This document shows positions 1 through 10,300 of a stretch of 64,000 nt of DNA, one piece after another. The DNA is from Tetragonia tetragonoides (taxonomy: Eukaryota > Streptophyta > Magnoliopsida > Caryophyllales > Aizoaceae), in NCBI GenBank assembly GCA_038025085.1, contig CM076149.1, forward strand, positions 42,745,001-42,809,000, read 5' to 3'. The position numbers and the translations under genes are program-made. Positions within the stretch are counted from its first letter, which is position 1, and the number at the start of each line of letters is the position of its first letter. Below the pieces are notes generated by a model. The model did no database searches and was not told the origin of the DNA. It saw only the letters and a program-made list of their open reading frames with translations.

Positions 1-798
1 TAACAGAGGATGATGAACACGAACCCGTGCATCACACGGGCATGAGATCTAGTGATATTAGATGATGACATTGGTGGTAGAAATTTATTTTGCGGAGTAT
101 TAAAGTAAAATATAATTAAACAGTGAATTAGGTACATTTGAGCTCAACTATTTTATGTTTTAATAAAAATTTATTATATGCAATAAGTGTATAGGTCACT
201 AATAGAGAGAGACTAAAACACTAATTTCCTTTCTTAAATCTCCGTGACCATGACTCCATGAGTGGCCTATAGCATTGCTCAAAAGTGCGAGCTCATCGGA
301 GAAAACATGAGAGTAATAACGTAAGATAAAGCATGACAGTATACACTCGGAGAATAAAATAGGAGGCAATATGTGTATCAGTGGAACCTTTCCTTTCTTA
401 TGTGATCTTTGCTGAAATTAGAGAAGAAATCCTGGGTATCCTCATTCCTTTTTGTGAGTGTAAAGATTTTCCTACCTGTTTCCTTGCTAAAATGATTAAA
501 TTTAATGCTAGTAAAGGGTATGACTTGTTGTTCAAAAAAGAGCATAATGATGTTTAACTCTTGGATCTGGAAATGGAAAACTTTAACAAAAATCGAATTA
601 TTTATTTGGATCTCTGCTTGGTTTGACAGATGTGCTCATATTACTATTAAATAGAGGGGACTGTTACCATATGCTACCTGGTGATGAAAACATCCTTCAT
701 GTATAGTGTGATTGTCCTGCGCTGCTATTGCTCATGTGTGGACTTCTTATAATGTTTACATGGAGATCCTGATGAATATTGTTTAGGAATGCACGCAC
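1..798. other. AT-rich non-coding stretch with no recognised gene
   Basis: No long open frame, RNA gene or intact mobile element is visible. The DNA from about 420 onward has the feel of decayed LINE sequence leading into the RNase H-like remnant that follows, but only the last part is translatable enough to recognise. Confidence 0.4.
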
Positions 799-954
799 TT
801 GATGAGGAGACTAGAGAATGTGTTGATCATCCCATGTTTTAGAGAGAAGAATGCTTTAGCTGACTCCCTAGCTAATTATGCAAAGAGTTTGCATTCGGAC
901 CTTAAAAATAATTTAGTACTAGTACTTGATGATGTTCCTGATGCCTGCAAATAA
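799..954 (+). pseudogene. LINE-type RNase H-like domain remnant
   Basis: A short uninterrupted frame of about 51 codons ends at a TAA (952-954). It contains a motif of the form FREKNALADSLA followed by NYAKS. This matches the conserved C-terminal helix of the RNase H-like domain (R-x-x-N-x-x-AD-x-LA) found in plant non-LTR retrotransposons and in the 'reverse transcriptase-like' proteins derived from them. No reverse transcriptase or endonuclease frame remains upstream, so this is a fossil fragment. The family assignment rests on this one motif. Confidence 0.5.
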
Positions 955-1135
955 TTTTTGAGCAGAGATTGTGATAGAGTGTGTACTCCAAGACCCATTT
1001 CGATGTATATGTAATTAATTAACTGCCCTTATTTTTAAAAGAAAAAGACTAAAATAAAAAAGCAAAAGAAAGAGTCGAAAACAAAAAGACCTTACAATGT
1101 AAATCTGAAAATGATTGGTTCATAGACAAAATATT

Positions 1136-2886
1136 AGTATGAAAGTATAATGCAGTTAATGGCTCAAACAACTGGGAGCCCTGGCGTATCATATATAGAG
1201 AGAGAGTTTACAGAATCCAAACCAGATACAGTTTCCTAAAGGGATAAATATTGATATATTTAATATATTCCTCTATTACGCCCCCTCAAGTTGATCGGGG
1301 GGACGCACGAACAGATTGGACTTAAGAAAATGAAACTGCGGAGAGGGGAGAGCCTTCGTCAAAATGTCAGCAAGCTGAAATCTGGTGGGGATGTAACGAA
1401 CAAGCAGAGCACCATGAGCAACATGCTCGCGAACAAAATGATAATCAACCTTGACATACTTGGAACGATCATGAAGCACCGGATTAGCAGTCAAGTACGT
1501 AGCACTGATGTTATCACACATGAGACGAACAGGGTGACGAAGGACAATACCCAACTCAGCAAGCAACTGACGAACCCAGGTGGTGTCCGCAACAACATAA
1601 GCAATAGCCCGATACTCTGCTTCAGTAGAGGATTTGGAAACTGTAGGTTGTTTCTTACTACGCTAGGATACAAGATTATGACCAAGAAAAATGGCATACC
1701 CAGTTGTGGAACGAGAACTGTCAGGACATCCCACCCAATCTGCATCAGAATAAGCTACCACAATACTTGGAGAGGCCGACTTGCGGAAAAACAAGTCATG
1801 ATCACTGGTACCCTGCAAGTAACGAAATATAAGCTGCACAGCACGAAGGTGCGTGAGTAGTACGAGGAGCATGCATAAATTGACAAACCAGGTTAACAAC
1901 ATAAGCAATGTCTGGCCTTGTCATAGTCACATATTGCAAAGCACCGACCATACTCCTATAAGGAGAGGGATCAGCAAGCAACTCACCATCTTCGAGAGAC
2001 AATGCAGTACGGGAAACCAGAGGAGTGCGCACAGATTTAACAGTATGAAGGTGAAACTTGGTCAACAAGTCCTGAACATATTTTTGTTGGGTAAGAGAAA
2101 TACCTAAAGGAGTGCGCACTACCTGAATACCAAGAAAGTAATGAAGATCCCCAAGATCCTTCATAGCAAAAGTGGTGGAAAGTAAATGAGATTATGGACT
2201 AAACTGGGTTCACTGCCGGTGAGAATAATGTCATCAACATACAGAAGTAAAATAATGACAGAAGGATCAGAACGACAGATAAACATGAAAGAATCGGAAA
2301 CGCTGCAAATGAAACCCTGAGACAGAAGGAAACTACTAAACCGCTGAAACCAGGCCCTGGGTGCCTGCTTAAGGCCGTAGATCGACCTCTTGAGCCGAGA
2401 TACATAATTTGGGAATTGGGGATTAACAAAACTAGGGGGTTGGGTCATATACACTTCCTCTTGCAAGAACCCATGAAGAAACGCATTTTTAACATCTAAC
2501 TGACGAATAGGCCAACCACATGTCAAAGCAAGAGAAATGACAATTCTAATAGTAGCAGGTTTAACAACAGGGCTAAAAGTCTCATGGTAATCAATACCGG
2601 GTTTCTGACCATTCCCACAAGCAACCAATCGAGCTTTCAAACGTTCAACAGTCCCGTTAGAATTATATTTAGTCTTATAAACCCACTTACACCGAACCAA
2701 ATTCTTTGTCTTCTCAAAAGGAACCAAGTCCCTGGCAACCAGAACCGTGGTATCAGAGAGAGTAGTTCGTTGAGTCATTAACTGTATTATACTTTCATAT
2801 GGTATCAGAAAGAGTTTACAGAATCCAAAATAGATACAGTTTCCTAAAGAGATAAATATTGATATATTTAATATATTCCTCTATTA
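1136..2886 (-). mobile_element. Rearranged, 5'-deleted Ty1/copia retrotransposon remnant
   Basis: A reverse transcriptase/RNase H coding remnant on the minus strand lies between two copies of a ~76-bp sequence (1203-1278 and 2811-2886) that look like parts of a short LTR. The left copy continues to about 1136, giving an LTR of roughly 142 bp preceded (minus strand) by a purine-rich tract. Gag, protease and integrase are missing. At the right end the LTR tail and a primer-binding-site-like TGGTATCAGA (2799-2808) are inverted relative to the coding strand, so the element is internally deleted and rearranged. No target duplication was found. Confidence 0.75.
1276..2778 (-). pseudogene. Ty1/copia reverse transcriptase-RNase H, broken
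   Basis: The frame carries the copia RT core in order: CKWVYKTK, the KARLVA segment, FSPVVK, LDVKNAFLHG, SIYGLKQAPRAW and the catalytic YVDD, then MKDLGDLHYFLGI and the RNase H pieces SDADWVGC, STEAEYRA and ILTKALP. The coding sequence is cut into frames ending at 2161, 1802, 1663 and 1276. I infer a frameshift near 2165-2195, a second near 1855-1905, and a TGG-to-TAG nonsense change at 1663-1665 just before the conserved RSKKQ segment. Gag, protease and integrase are absent upstream. It is non-functional and related to the TNT1/Retrofit type of plant copia polyproteins. Confidence 0.85.
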
Positions 2887-3143
2887 ATTAGCTTGATCAC
2901 CATCATCACCATCCTGACACTTACTACTGAAACACAACATCATTAAGCTTTGCTACATAATCGACGGATGATTAAAGCATCCCACCATCGATTGAAAAAC
3001 CATCCAAAATTAAAACTTAGTACCTGTACAAACAAACTATCACCAAACACCACATTTACTACCGTAGTCCGTTAAGCATTAGCTAGCTTAGATTACAAAC
3101 ATTTTTTTTTTTTTTAAATTATTTATTCAAAACTTGTGTTTAT
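2887..3143. other. 3' flank of the CONSTANS-like gene
   Basis: AT-rich DNA with a poly-T run near 3102-3114 lies just beyond the stop codon of the CONSTANS-like gene. It presumably holds the 3' UTR and polyadenylation signals. No other feature is recognised. Confidence 0.4.
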
Positions 3144-4973
3144 TTAGAAGGATGGTACGACACCGTAACCGGGATCAGAGGCGAAAAGGCCGTCGACGGA
3201 GGCGGCGGTGACTTCAGCTTCGACATCAACACGCTTGGCGAACCGGCCCTTGATCCTAGGCCGGGTTTCGGCGTAGGCCTTGCGAGAAGCATAGCGGATG
3301 GTCTTTTCAAACTTTCTGTTCTTTCTCTTCTCTCTGTACCTCAATACTCTAGCCTCTCTGTCCATTCCCACCATCTTCATGTGCTGTTGTTGTTGTTGTT
3401 GTTGTTGCTTGTCGAATTCTGTTGATGCCACGTCCGCCATTGCACTTGCATCAGGCACCACTCCGAAATCCAACGACGAGGATGATACCTTTATTCATTC
3501 AAATGCCAATTTAAATCAATCAAGGGATCTCAGCCCGTCAATTATTGTTGCTCTTTTTGCTCCGAAATAAAATTCATTCTAAGGTAACACGGAATCTAGG
3601 CTCCAATTTACTTCCACTATCTATTAAGCCCGTGCATCATGCCCGGATTCATGTTAATACACTCATCGTTATATAGATAAATTCATTAAACTAGGAGGTT
3701 ACTTCTTTATCTAGCTAATATACTATAGTAATACTCATACTAGTACTAGCTTAGAATTTCTGCCTCCATACTTAGCAAGAGCCTAGAGCGGAGTTAGAGG
3801 TTTTACTAAGCGGGATCAATATCCAATTTGTACTAAGTATGTTTTTGTCAACAAATTTTTATATTGAAAATCAAGATTTTGGGGTTTGTTAATTCGGATT
3901 GATTGACACTGTTGCTTTAAACCTAACTCCGCCACTAATGGAAGTGCAAACCGAAGAGGATGAGGTAGAGTTAAGGGCAGCAAGGTAGTGTAGTTAATTA
4001 AATCAGTTCAAATGAGCAGATCTACATATGTATTATATCATTAAAGAATAATAGTAATTGAAAACAGGAATATATATAATTGTGGTAAAAGTGAAAGGAA
4101 GAGTTAGGGTATAGGAAAGCTTACACTGTGGCTAAGAGAAGGCTGAGGGTTGGTGTTGTAAGAGGAGAGAGAATAAGGCTTGCAATTATTAGCAGCAGAG
4201 GAGATGTTGTCATAGCCATCCAAATGGTGACTATTGTTGTGCTTGTGGTTGTAGGAGCCTGTACCTGCTGACATTGAGTACAACGACGCCGATTCTACTT
4301 GGTGGGTGCTGCTGATCTGTTTATGATCCTGATCCGGATCCGGAACTACACAGTCTGCACTCGGATCCGGCTTCGGATGCTCTGCTCCAAAGTCAAGGTC
4401 CAAATACGGATCAATGTCGTCACCATCACCACCACCACCACTAGAAAAGATGTAATCAATGGGCGACGTCTTCGGATCGTCCAGATGACAATGATCCGTG
4501 TTATTCGTGTTCGTGTTAAGGTTAGGGTTTGGTAACAGCCACGAGGCAGCCTCAGCCTCGTCGGCATCGGAGTAATACTCCTCCCCGAAAAGCTTATTAA
4601 TAGCGGCGGATTTGGCGGCGGCGATGGCTGTAGCGGTGGAGGTGGTGGAGTGGATGTTATTATCGTGGTCGAAGAAGGGAGTGAGAGGGACGCGCTCGTG
4701 ACGGCGAGCTAGAGGGTTAGCAGAGTGGATGTCACGGTCGCACGTGACACAGAGGTGAGCAGCGTCTGCCTTGCACGTGACGCTGGCCGGAGCTTGCTCA
4801 CACACTTCGCAAACCCAGACGCGCGCGTGGCGTGAGGCGAGCTTGTTAGCGGCGTGGATTTTGTTGTCGCATGTGATGCAGAGATATGCGGTGTCGGCAC
4901 GGCAGAAAACGGTGGCTGTAGCTGATTTGCATGAGTCGCACAGCTTAGCTGCTGCCATTATACCACCTCCCAT
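3144..4973 (-). CDS. COL: CONSTANS-like zinc finger transcription factor (group I, two B-boxes plus CCT)
   Basis: Two exons on the minus strand: exon 1 is 4973-4125 and exon 2 is 3488-3144, separated by a 636-bp GT-AG intron (donor GTAAGC at 4124, acceptor AG at 3490-3489). They join in frame to give 397 residues. B-box 1 (about 12-52) and B-box 2 (about 55-95) keep all the Cys/His/Asp zinc ligands. The middle holds the acidic ASWLLPNP and DPYLDLDFG motifs. Exon 2 has a run of eight Gln (311-318), the CCT domain (about 327-369, containing [20 protein letters not shown]) and the C-terminal GYGVVPSF motif. Length, intron position and motifs match the CONSTANS/COL1-5 group, nuclear regulators of photoperiodic flowering that act with NF-Y through the CCT domain. 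The ATG at 4973 (MGGGI) is chosen; a second ATG at 4958 (MAAAK) is possible. No lesion is seen. Whether it is the true CONSTANS orthologue cannot be told from sequence alone. Confidence 0.93.
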
Positions 4974-5142
4974 TATTTGATACCAGCTTTTCCAAATCGG
5001 TGTCTCAAAGCTATTGTGGGTGTCAATTGTCAAATGTGAATGGAAGGGGAACACTTTTTTCTTTTTTTTTTTTGGTGAATGGGAATTTTCGTGAGTAGTA
5101 AGGGGAAGGGTAATGCAAAGGCAATCAACTATGTTGATAGAG

Positions 5143-5159
5143 GAGAGAGAGAGAGAGAG
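5143..5159 (-). repeat. (GA/CT)n tract in the 5' leader of the CONSTANS-like gene
   Basis: A pure GA run on the plus strand reads as CT repeats on the coding strand, about 170 bp upstream of the chosen ATG. CT-rich tracts are common in plant core promoters and 5' UTRs. It is length-variable by nature. Confidence 0.6.
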
Positions 5160-5174
5160 GAGATCTAGGGTGGA

Positions 5175-5195
5175 CCAATGAGGGTATGACACGTG
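5175..5195 (-). promoter_or_regulatory. G-box and CCAAT box upstream of the CONSTANS-like gene
   Basis: A palindromic CACGTG G-box lies at 5190-5195 and a CCAAT motif at 5175-5179, about 200-220 bp upstream of the chosen ATG. G-boxes are bound by bHLH and bZIP factors and CCAAT by NF-Y, both classes linked to light and photoperiod control. The motifs are seen; their function here is inference. Confidence 0.4.
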
Positions 5196-6664
5196 CTATA
5201 GGCTTACCCATAGTTACAAAATGGGAAAGAGAAAGGGAAATTAATCAATTATGGTTGGGTTCTTTGGGAGTATGTTGGTTCTGACAAAAATGTGGAAAAT
5301 ATTTTTACATTTAAACATAGAGACAGTTTGCTATTGACAGATGAGAGTGGAGGGAGATGGGGTTTTGGATAGGGAAGATCTCAAATTCATTCTAATCCGA
5401 TTGGAAATTGGAAATTGGAAATTGGAAATTAAAGGGATACCTGAATAATAGTAGCCAAGTAGGATGGAAATTCCCAAGGGCTTCAAACTCAATTATAGGA
5501 CTATTATGTGGCTCCACCCATTGTTTGTCTTCCATTTCTGTAGGGGAATTTTCTCAATTCTGATCATCAACACCAACTCCAATAATGCATATTTATACGC
5601 TACAACTACCATTTTAGCTACTTATTTATTACCAATAAGATAGTGTAGTGGTTCAGCATTTTATCTTTTAAATAAGTGGTTGGGAGTCCGAATTCCAACT
5701 CTTGCGAATGGAATAAATCCCTTTAAACAAGTGATTTAATATATTGGTTTATGAAAGAGATGTACAAAGGCATTTGATTTGTGTGGAGTGTAACATAATT
5801 AACAACCTGCTAGGTCATGACATTTGCTGGTGTCAAATCAATTTACTATTAACTTGAGGAAGTGTCAATAGCTCATTGCCCAGTCGAAGTGATAATAATA
5901 AGTTCACATGATTCCAAATATGGTTATTAGCAAAACTCGATGCTAATCAATAATCCAAATTTCATGTCTTTAACTACATACAATAGATTTATAAATGAAC
6001 TATGAAGATATGCTAAATAGGCGTGTTCTAGTAGCACAATAATTAGCAGTAGTTTTTTTATTTTATTTTATGGGATAAACTTAATTGAACTGGATTGTAG
6101 TGAATTGATTTCAAAATCACTAAATAGAAATGAACACCACTTTATAGGTAAGACAAGATGTACGTATCTGAACTAAACACCATTAAATTAAACTAAACAT
6201 CATTGAACTGAACCGAATATCACTTAACTAACACAAGATCAATCATGGACTGAACAGAACGGAATTGAACTGAACTAATTGACGGCATAAGCTCTAAATT
6301 AAAGAACACACCAAATTACTAGTATTGTAGTTAATTAATTACACATAAGATCATTAACTAAAATACACATAACAACATTAATTCAATCAAACATAACTTG
6401 GAAACTTATACATATGGACTGACCCGTTAAACATGTAGTACTCCGATCCACATGCATCAATCTACATCATAAAGCTCGCTTCACTAATCACTAGTACAGC
6501 TTAAGTAGTCCTTAACCTAATTAAAAATGACGACGTACACTTACAAATCCTAAACACACTGTTCTTGATTATTTATTCTCACACAGTGAGACACACACAC
6601 ACACACTAGGTAGCTCGCATGGGTTTCCCTATGCAAATACGTAGGTACGCCGTATTATTATTGT
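5196..6664. other. Intergenic region with SINE-like and simple-repeat tracts
   Basis: No gene is recognised. At about 5640-5720 the spacing of TAGTGTAGTGG and GAGTCCGAATTCC resembles the A and B boxes of a tRNA-derived SINE; this is a weak call. From 6080 to 6290 the DNA is rich in degenerate AACTGAA/AACTAAA units. A (CA)n tract lies at 6591-6606. The 3' flank of the aspartic protease gene begins just beyond 6664. Confidence 0.35.
5401..5429. repeat. Short tandem heptamer (TTGGAAA)4
   Basis: Four back-to-back copies of TTGGAAA are visible about 430 bp upstream of the CONSTANS-like start codon. Each copy contains ATTGG, the reverse complement of CCAAT, so it could be a cluster of NF-Y-like sites or just a microsatellite. 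Confidence 0.6.
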
Positions 6665-6778
6665 TTAAGAGCATCCTCCCTCTCCAAATTGAATGCGACC
6701 ATTATGAATATCATAGACGACATCAAAAGTTTGCTGAGCAGCGCTGCCAATAATGGCTAGGTCATGTCCTGGCTGATC
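6665..6778 (-). pseudogene. Aspartic protease exon 4, 3' part (C-terminus)
   Basis: This piece encodes the C-terminal ~37 residues, starting with DQPGHDLAIIG and ending in FGEGGCS and a stop at 6665-6667. The pattern (IIG, then QQ-F-V-YD, then G-FGxGGCS) is the standard C-terminal end of plant nepenthesin-like proteases. It continues in frame from 11832 once copia-1 and one copy of its 5-bp target duplication are set aside, which proves this is the severed end of the same exon. Confidence 0.9.
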
Positions 6779-6783
6779 ACCTA

Positions 6784-7179
6784 TGTTAGAGTCGCAGCGG
6801 AATTTTCGGGTTTCTTGTAGACGCAAAGTATTATGTAATTGGATCCTCCTCACGATATTGCAATAGGTAGCTATCAATAAGAGAAAATAACCAATATGAA
6901 GGAAGAAAGTTAACTTAAGAAATATAACTCTCTTAATATATACTGATTCTCTGATGATGAATTACAAAACTGGTGTATTTATTTAAATTACAATTATTGG
7001 AGATATTTATACAAGAAGAAGATAAAACAACGAATGGCGAAACATCTCTCCCTAAAAATAACTATGAATAAATTCCACAAATTATTTTATGTCATTTCGA
7101 CATTCTCTCTCAACCTCATTTTATCCCTCTTCTCTCTCTCTCCTTCTATTTTTATTCCATATCGCCTTTTAATCCCACA
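6784..7179 (-). repeat. Copia-1 3' LTR
   Basis: 396 bp, TG...CA, identical by eye to the 5' LTR at 11436-11831. On the minus strand it is preceded by a purine-rich tract (GAGGTGGAGAAT) of the polypurine-tract type. Confidence 0.95.
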
Positions 7180-7364
7180 ATTCTCCACCTCGTTCATAAT
7201 TTGATAATATTCAAATTTTGGACGAACGAATTGTATTATCCGGTTGCACCATTGTGTCAATGGTTGCCTACGTACCCTGTGACTGGGATCAAACCATACG
7301 TAGTTCCATTATTACTCCACTAGGATCAAGCAATGTTGGAACTTGCACCCTGACACCACTTTTG

Positions 7365-10300
7365 TTAACATGTCTGATGGGTTATCATCTGTGTGGACCT
7401 TTTTAAGAAAAATATCACTATCCTCTTAACATCTCGCACAAAATGATATCTTGCATCTATGTGCTTGGTGCGAGCATGATGTACTTGATTCTTTGCTAAA
7501 TGAATAGCACTTTGGCTATCACAACTCAATTTTACGCAGTCTTGTTGTAAGCCCAAGTCATTTAGAAGACCCCGCAACCACAATGCTTCCTTTACACCTT
7601 CTGCTACAGCCATGTATTCGGCCTCTGTAGTAGAAAGAGCCACTGTAGCTTGCAACATTGATCGCCAACTAACTAGAGCACCATGTATCTTAAATACATA
7701 ACCAGTAGTAGATCGTCTTCTATCTAGATCACCAGCATAATCTGAATCAACGAAACCGCTTATTTGACATGTATCTCCACCAAAGCATAACCCGGTGTCA
7801 ATGGCACCTTTTAAGTACCGAAGTATCCATTTCACAGCTTCCCAATGTGTCTTTCCTGGATTCGCCATGAATCTGATGACGACACTTACCGCTTGTGAAA
7901 TATCAGGGCGTGTACAAACCATTGCATACATTAGGCTACCAACCGCACTTGCGTAAGGAACATTTCCCATGTAAGCCTTATCTTCTGCTGTTGTGGGAGA
8001 TTGTTTACAAGAGAGCCTGAAATGTGGAGCCAATGGAGTTACCACTGATTTAGCACTTTTCATCCCAAACCTTTCAATGACCCGTTTGATATAACCTTTC
8101 TGGCTCAAGAATAATTTCCGGTTTGTTCTCTCTCTCTTAATCTCCATGCCTAATATTTTCTTTGCAGCACCCAAGTCCTTTGTCTCAAACTCTTTACCAA
8201 GTTTAAACTTTAACCTATCTATCTCCACCTTGCTTTTAGAAGCAATAAGCATGTCATCCACATACAATAGAAGATATATATATTCACCTCCATGAAGCTT
8301 ACGAATGTATACACAACAATCATAATTACTTCTGGAGAAACCTTGCTTTAACATAAAGAAATCAAATCGCTTGTACCACTGCCGAGGAGATTGTTTTAAT
8401 CCATAAAGCGATTTCCTCAAGCGACATACCTGACTTTCTTTACCATCAACCTTAAATCCCTCAGGTTGATACATGTAAATTTCCTCCTCTAAATCACCGT
8501 GCAAGAACGCTGTCTTGACGTCTAATTGTTCCAGCTCAAGATCACCATGAGCTACAAGACTTAATAGCACCCTAATAGAAGTGTGCTTCACTACAGGAGA
8601 AAAAATCTCATTATAATCAACACCTTCCTTTTGTGCGTAACCCTTAGCCACTAATCTGGCTTTAAACCTAAAACCACGTGGCTCGGAAGGGTCCTCCTTT
8701 CTTTTATACACCCACTTACATCCTATCGCAGTCTTACCTATGGGCAACGGGAGTACATCCCACGTCATGTTTTTATGAAGAGATTGCATCTCTTCTTCCA
8801 TGGCAACCAGCCAACTCTGACTATCTTTGTCATTGATAGCTTGTTTGAAGGTGATCGGCTCATCATCCTCCACCAATAGTGCATACTCTACTAAGTTTAA
8901 CTGTCCATAATGCCTCAGAGGTTTGTCTGACCCAAACTTCTGAACTACTTTATAATTTCTCTTTGGCTTACTTGATGCCAAAAAATCTTCATGTTGTTGT
9001 TCTATGACATGTGCATTTTCTTGCTCGATCTCATCACGATCAAGTCCATCGTCTTCCTCCTCATCTTGGATAACATTAGGATGCTCCACCAGAACATGAT
9101 TGGAATCTATTGGTTGATTTATAGATTCTATCTCCACCACTTGAGTATTTGAAGTTCTTTCAACATCACCACTATCCGGCACCATAGCTTTTGACAAAGC
9201 TATTATAGATCTTTCATCAAAGGTCACATCCCGACTGATTACAAACTTAGAATCCTGTAAACTCCAAAGACGGTAGCCTTGAACACCTTTTGGATATCCC
9301 AGAAAGATTGCTTTCTTAGCTCTTTCATCAAGTTTATTATCTTTAACATGATAATAAGCCGTGCATCCGAAAATTCTGAGTTTCCCGTAATCTGCGTGTT
9401 CCCCTGACCATACCCTATAAGGTGTTTCTCCATCTAGAGAAGAATGTGGGGATCGATTCACTATATAACAAGCTGTAGCAACCGACTCTGCCCACCATTC
9501 TCTACCTAACCCAGAATTGGAGCGCATACACCTTGCCTTCTCAAGTAGTGTACGATTCAGTCTTTCGGCGACTCCATTTTGTTGTGGTGTGTCTCTAACT
9601 GTCCAGTGCCTCACAATACCTTCTTGATCACAAGATTCCTTGAAAGCTCCATCCGTGTACTCTGTGCCATTGTCAGACCGCAGAGTTTTAAGCTTTCTAT
9701 CTGTCCTATTTTCGACCATTGCTCTCCACCGCTTGAAATTGTCGAATACCTCATTCTTATGCTTAAGAAAGTAAACCCAAGCATACCTAGAATAATCATC
9801 AACAAATGTAACAAAATATCTGGAACCACCTTTGGAAGTAACTTTAGCCGGACCCCAAACATCTGTATGCACATAGTCTAACAACCCCTTGCTTTTGTGC
9901 TTGCTTGTAGAGAACTTCATTCTGTGTGCCTTTCCATACACACAATGCTCACAAAATTCCATTTGTGGTTTCTTCATGTTCTTCAACAAACCCTGTCCAC
10001 TAAGCAATGATAGACCTTTTTCCGACATATGCCCAAGCCGCATGTGCCATATTTTTGTGCACTCTGTCGGGTTTTTACTTCCACCAATTCCAACTGCTAA
10101 CTCACCTGTAACAGTAGTCCCCAAAAGAGGATAAAGATTACTGTGACGAATCCCCTTCATCACTACCAAGGAACCACGAACAACTTTTAGAACCCCGTTT
10201 TCCATAATTATTTTACAACCATTTTTCTCTAATAAACCTATAGAGATTAGGTTCTTTCTCAAATCTGGTATATGTCTCACATCCTTTAAGGTTCTCACGA

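Noticed and set aside
4974..5192. Upstream extension of the CONSTANS-like frame by 73 codons
   Set aside because: The upstream start is not ATG, the added residues are low-complexity and match no family, and the B-box starts at its usual place a few residues after the ATG at 4973.
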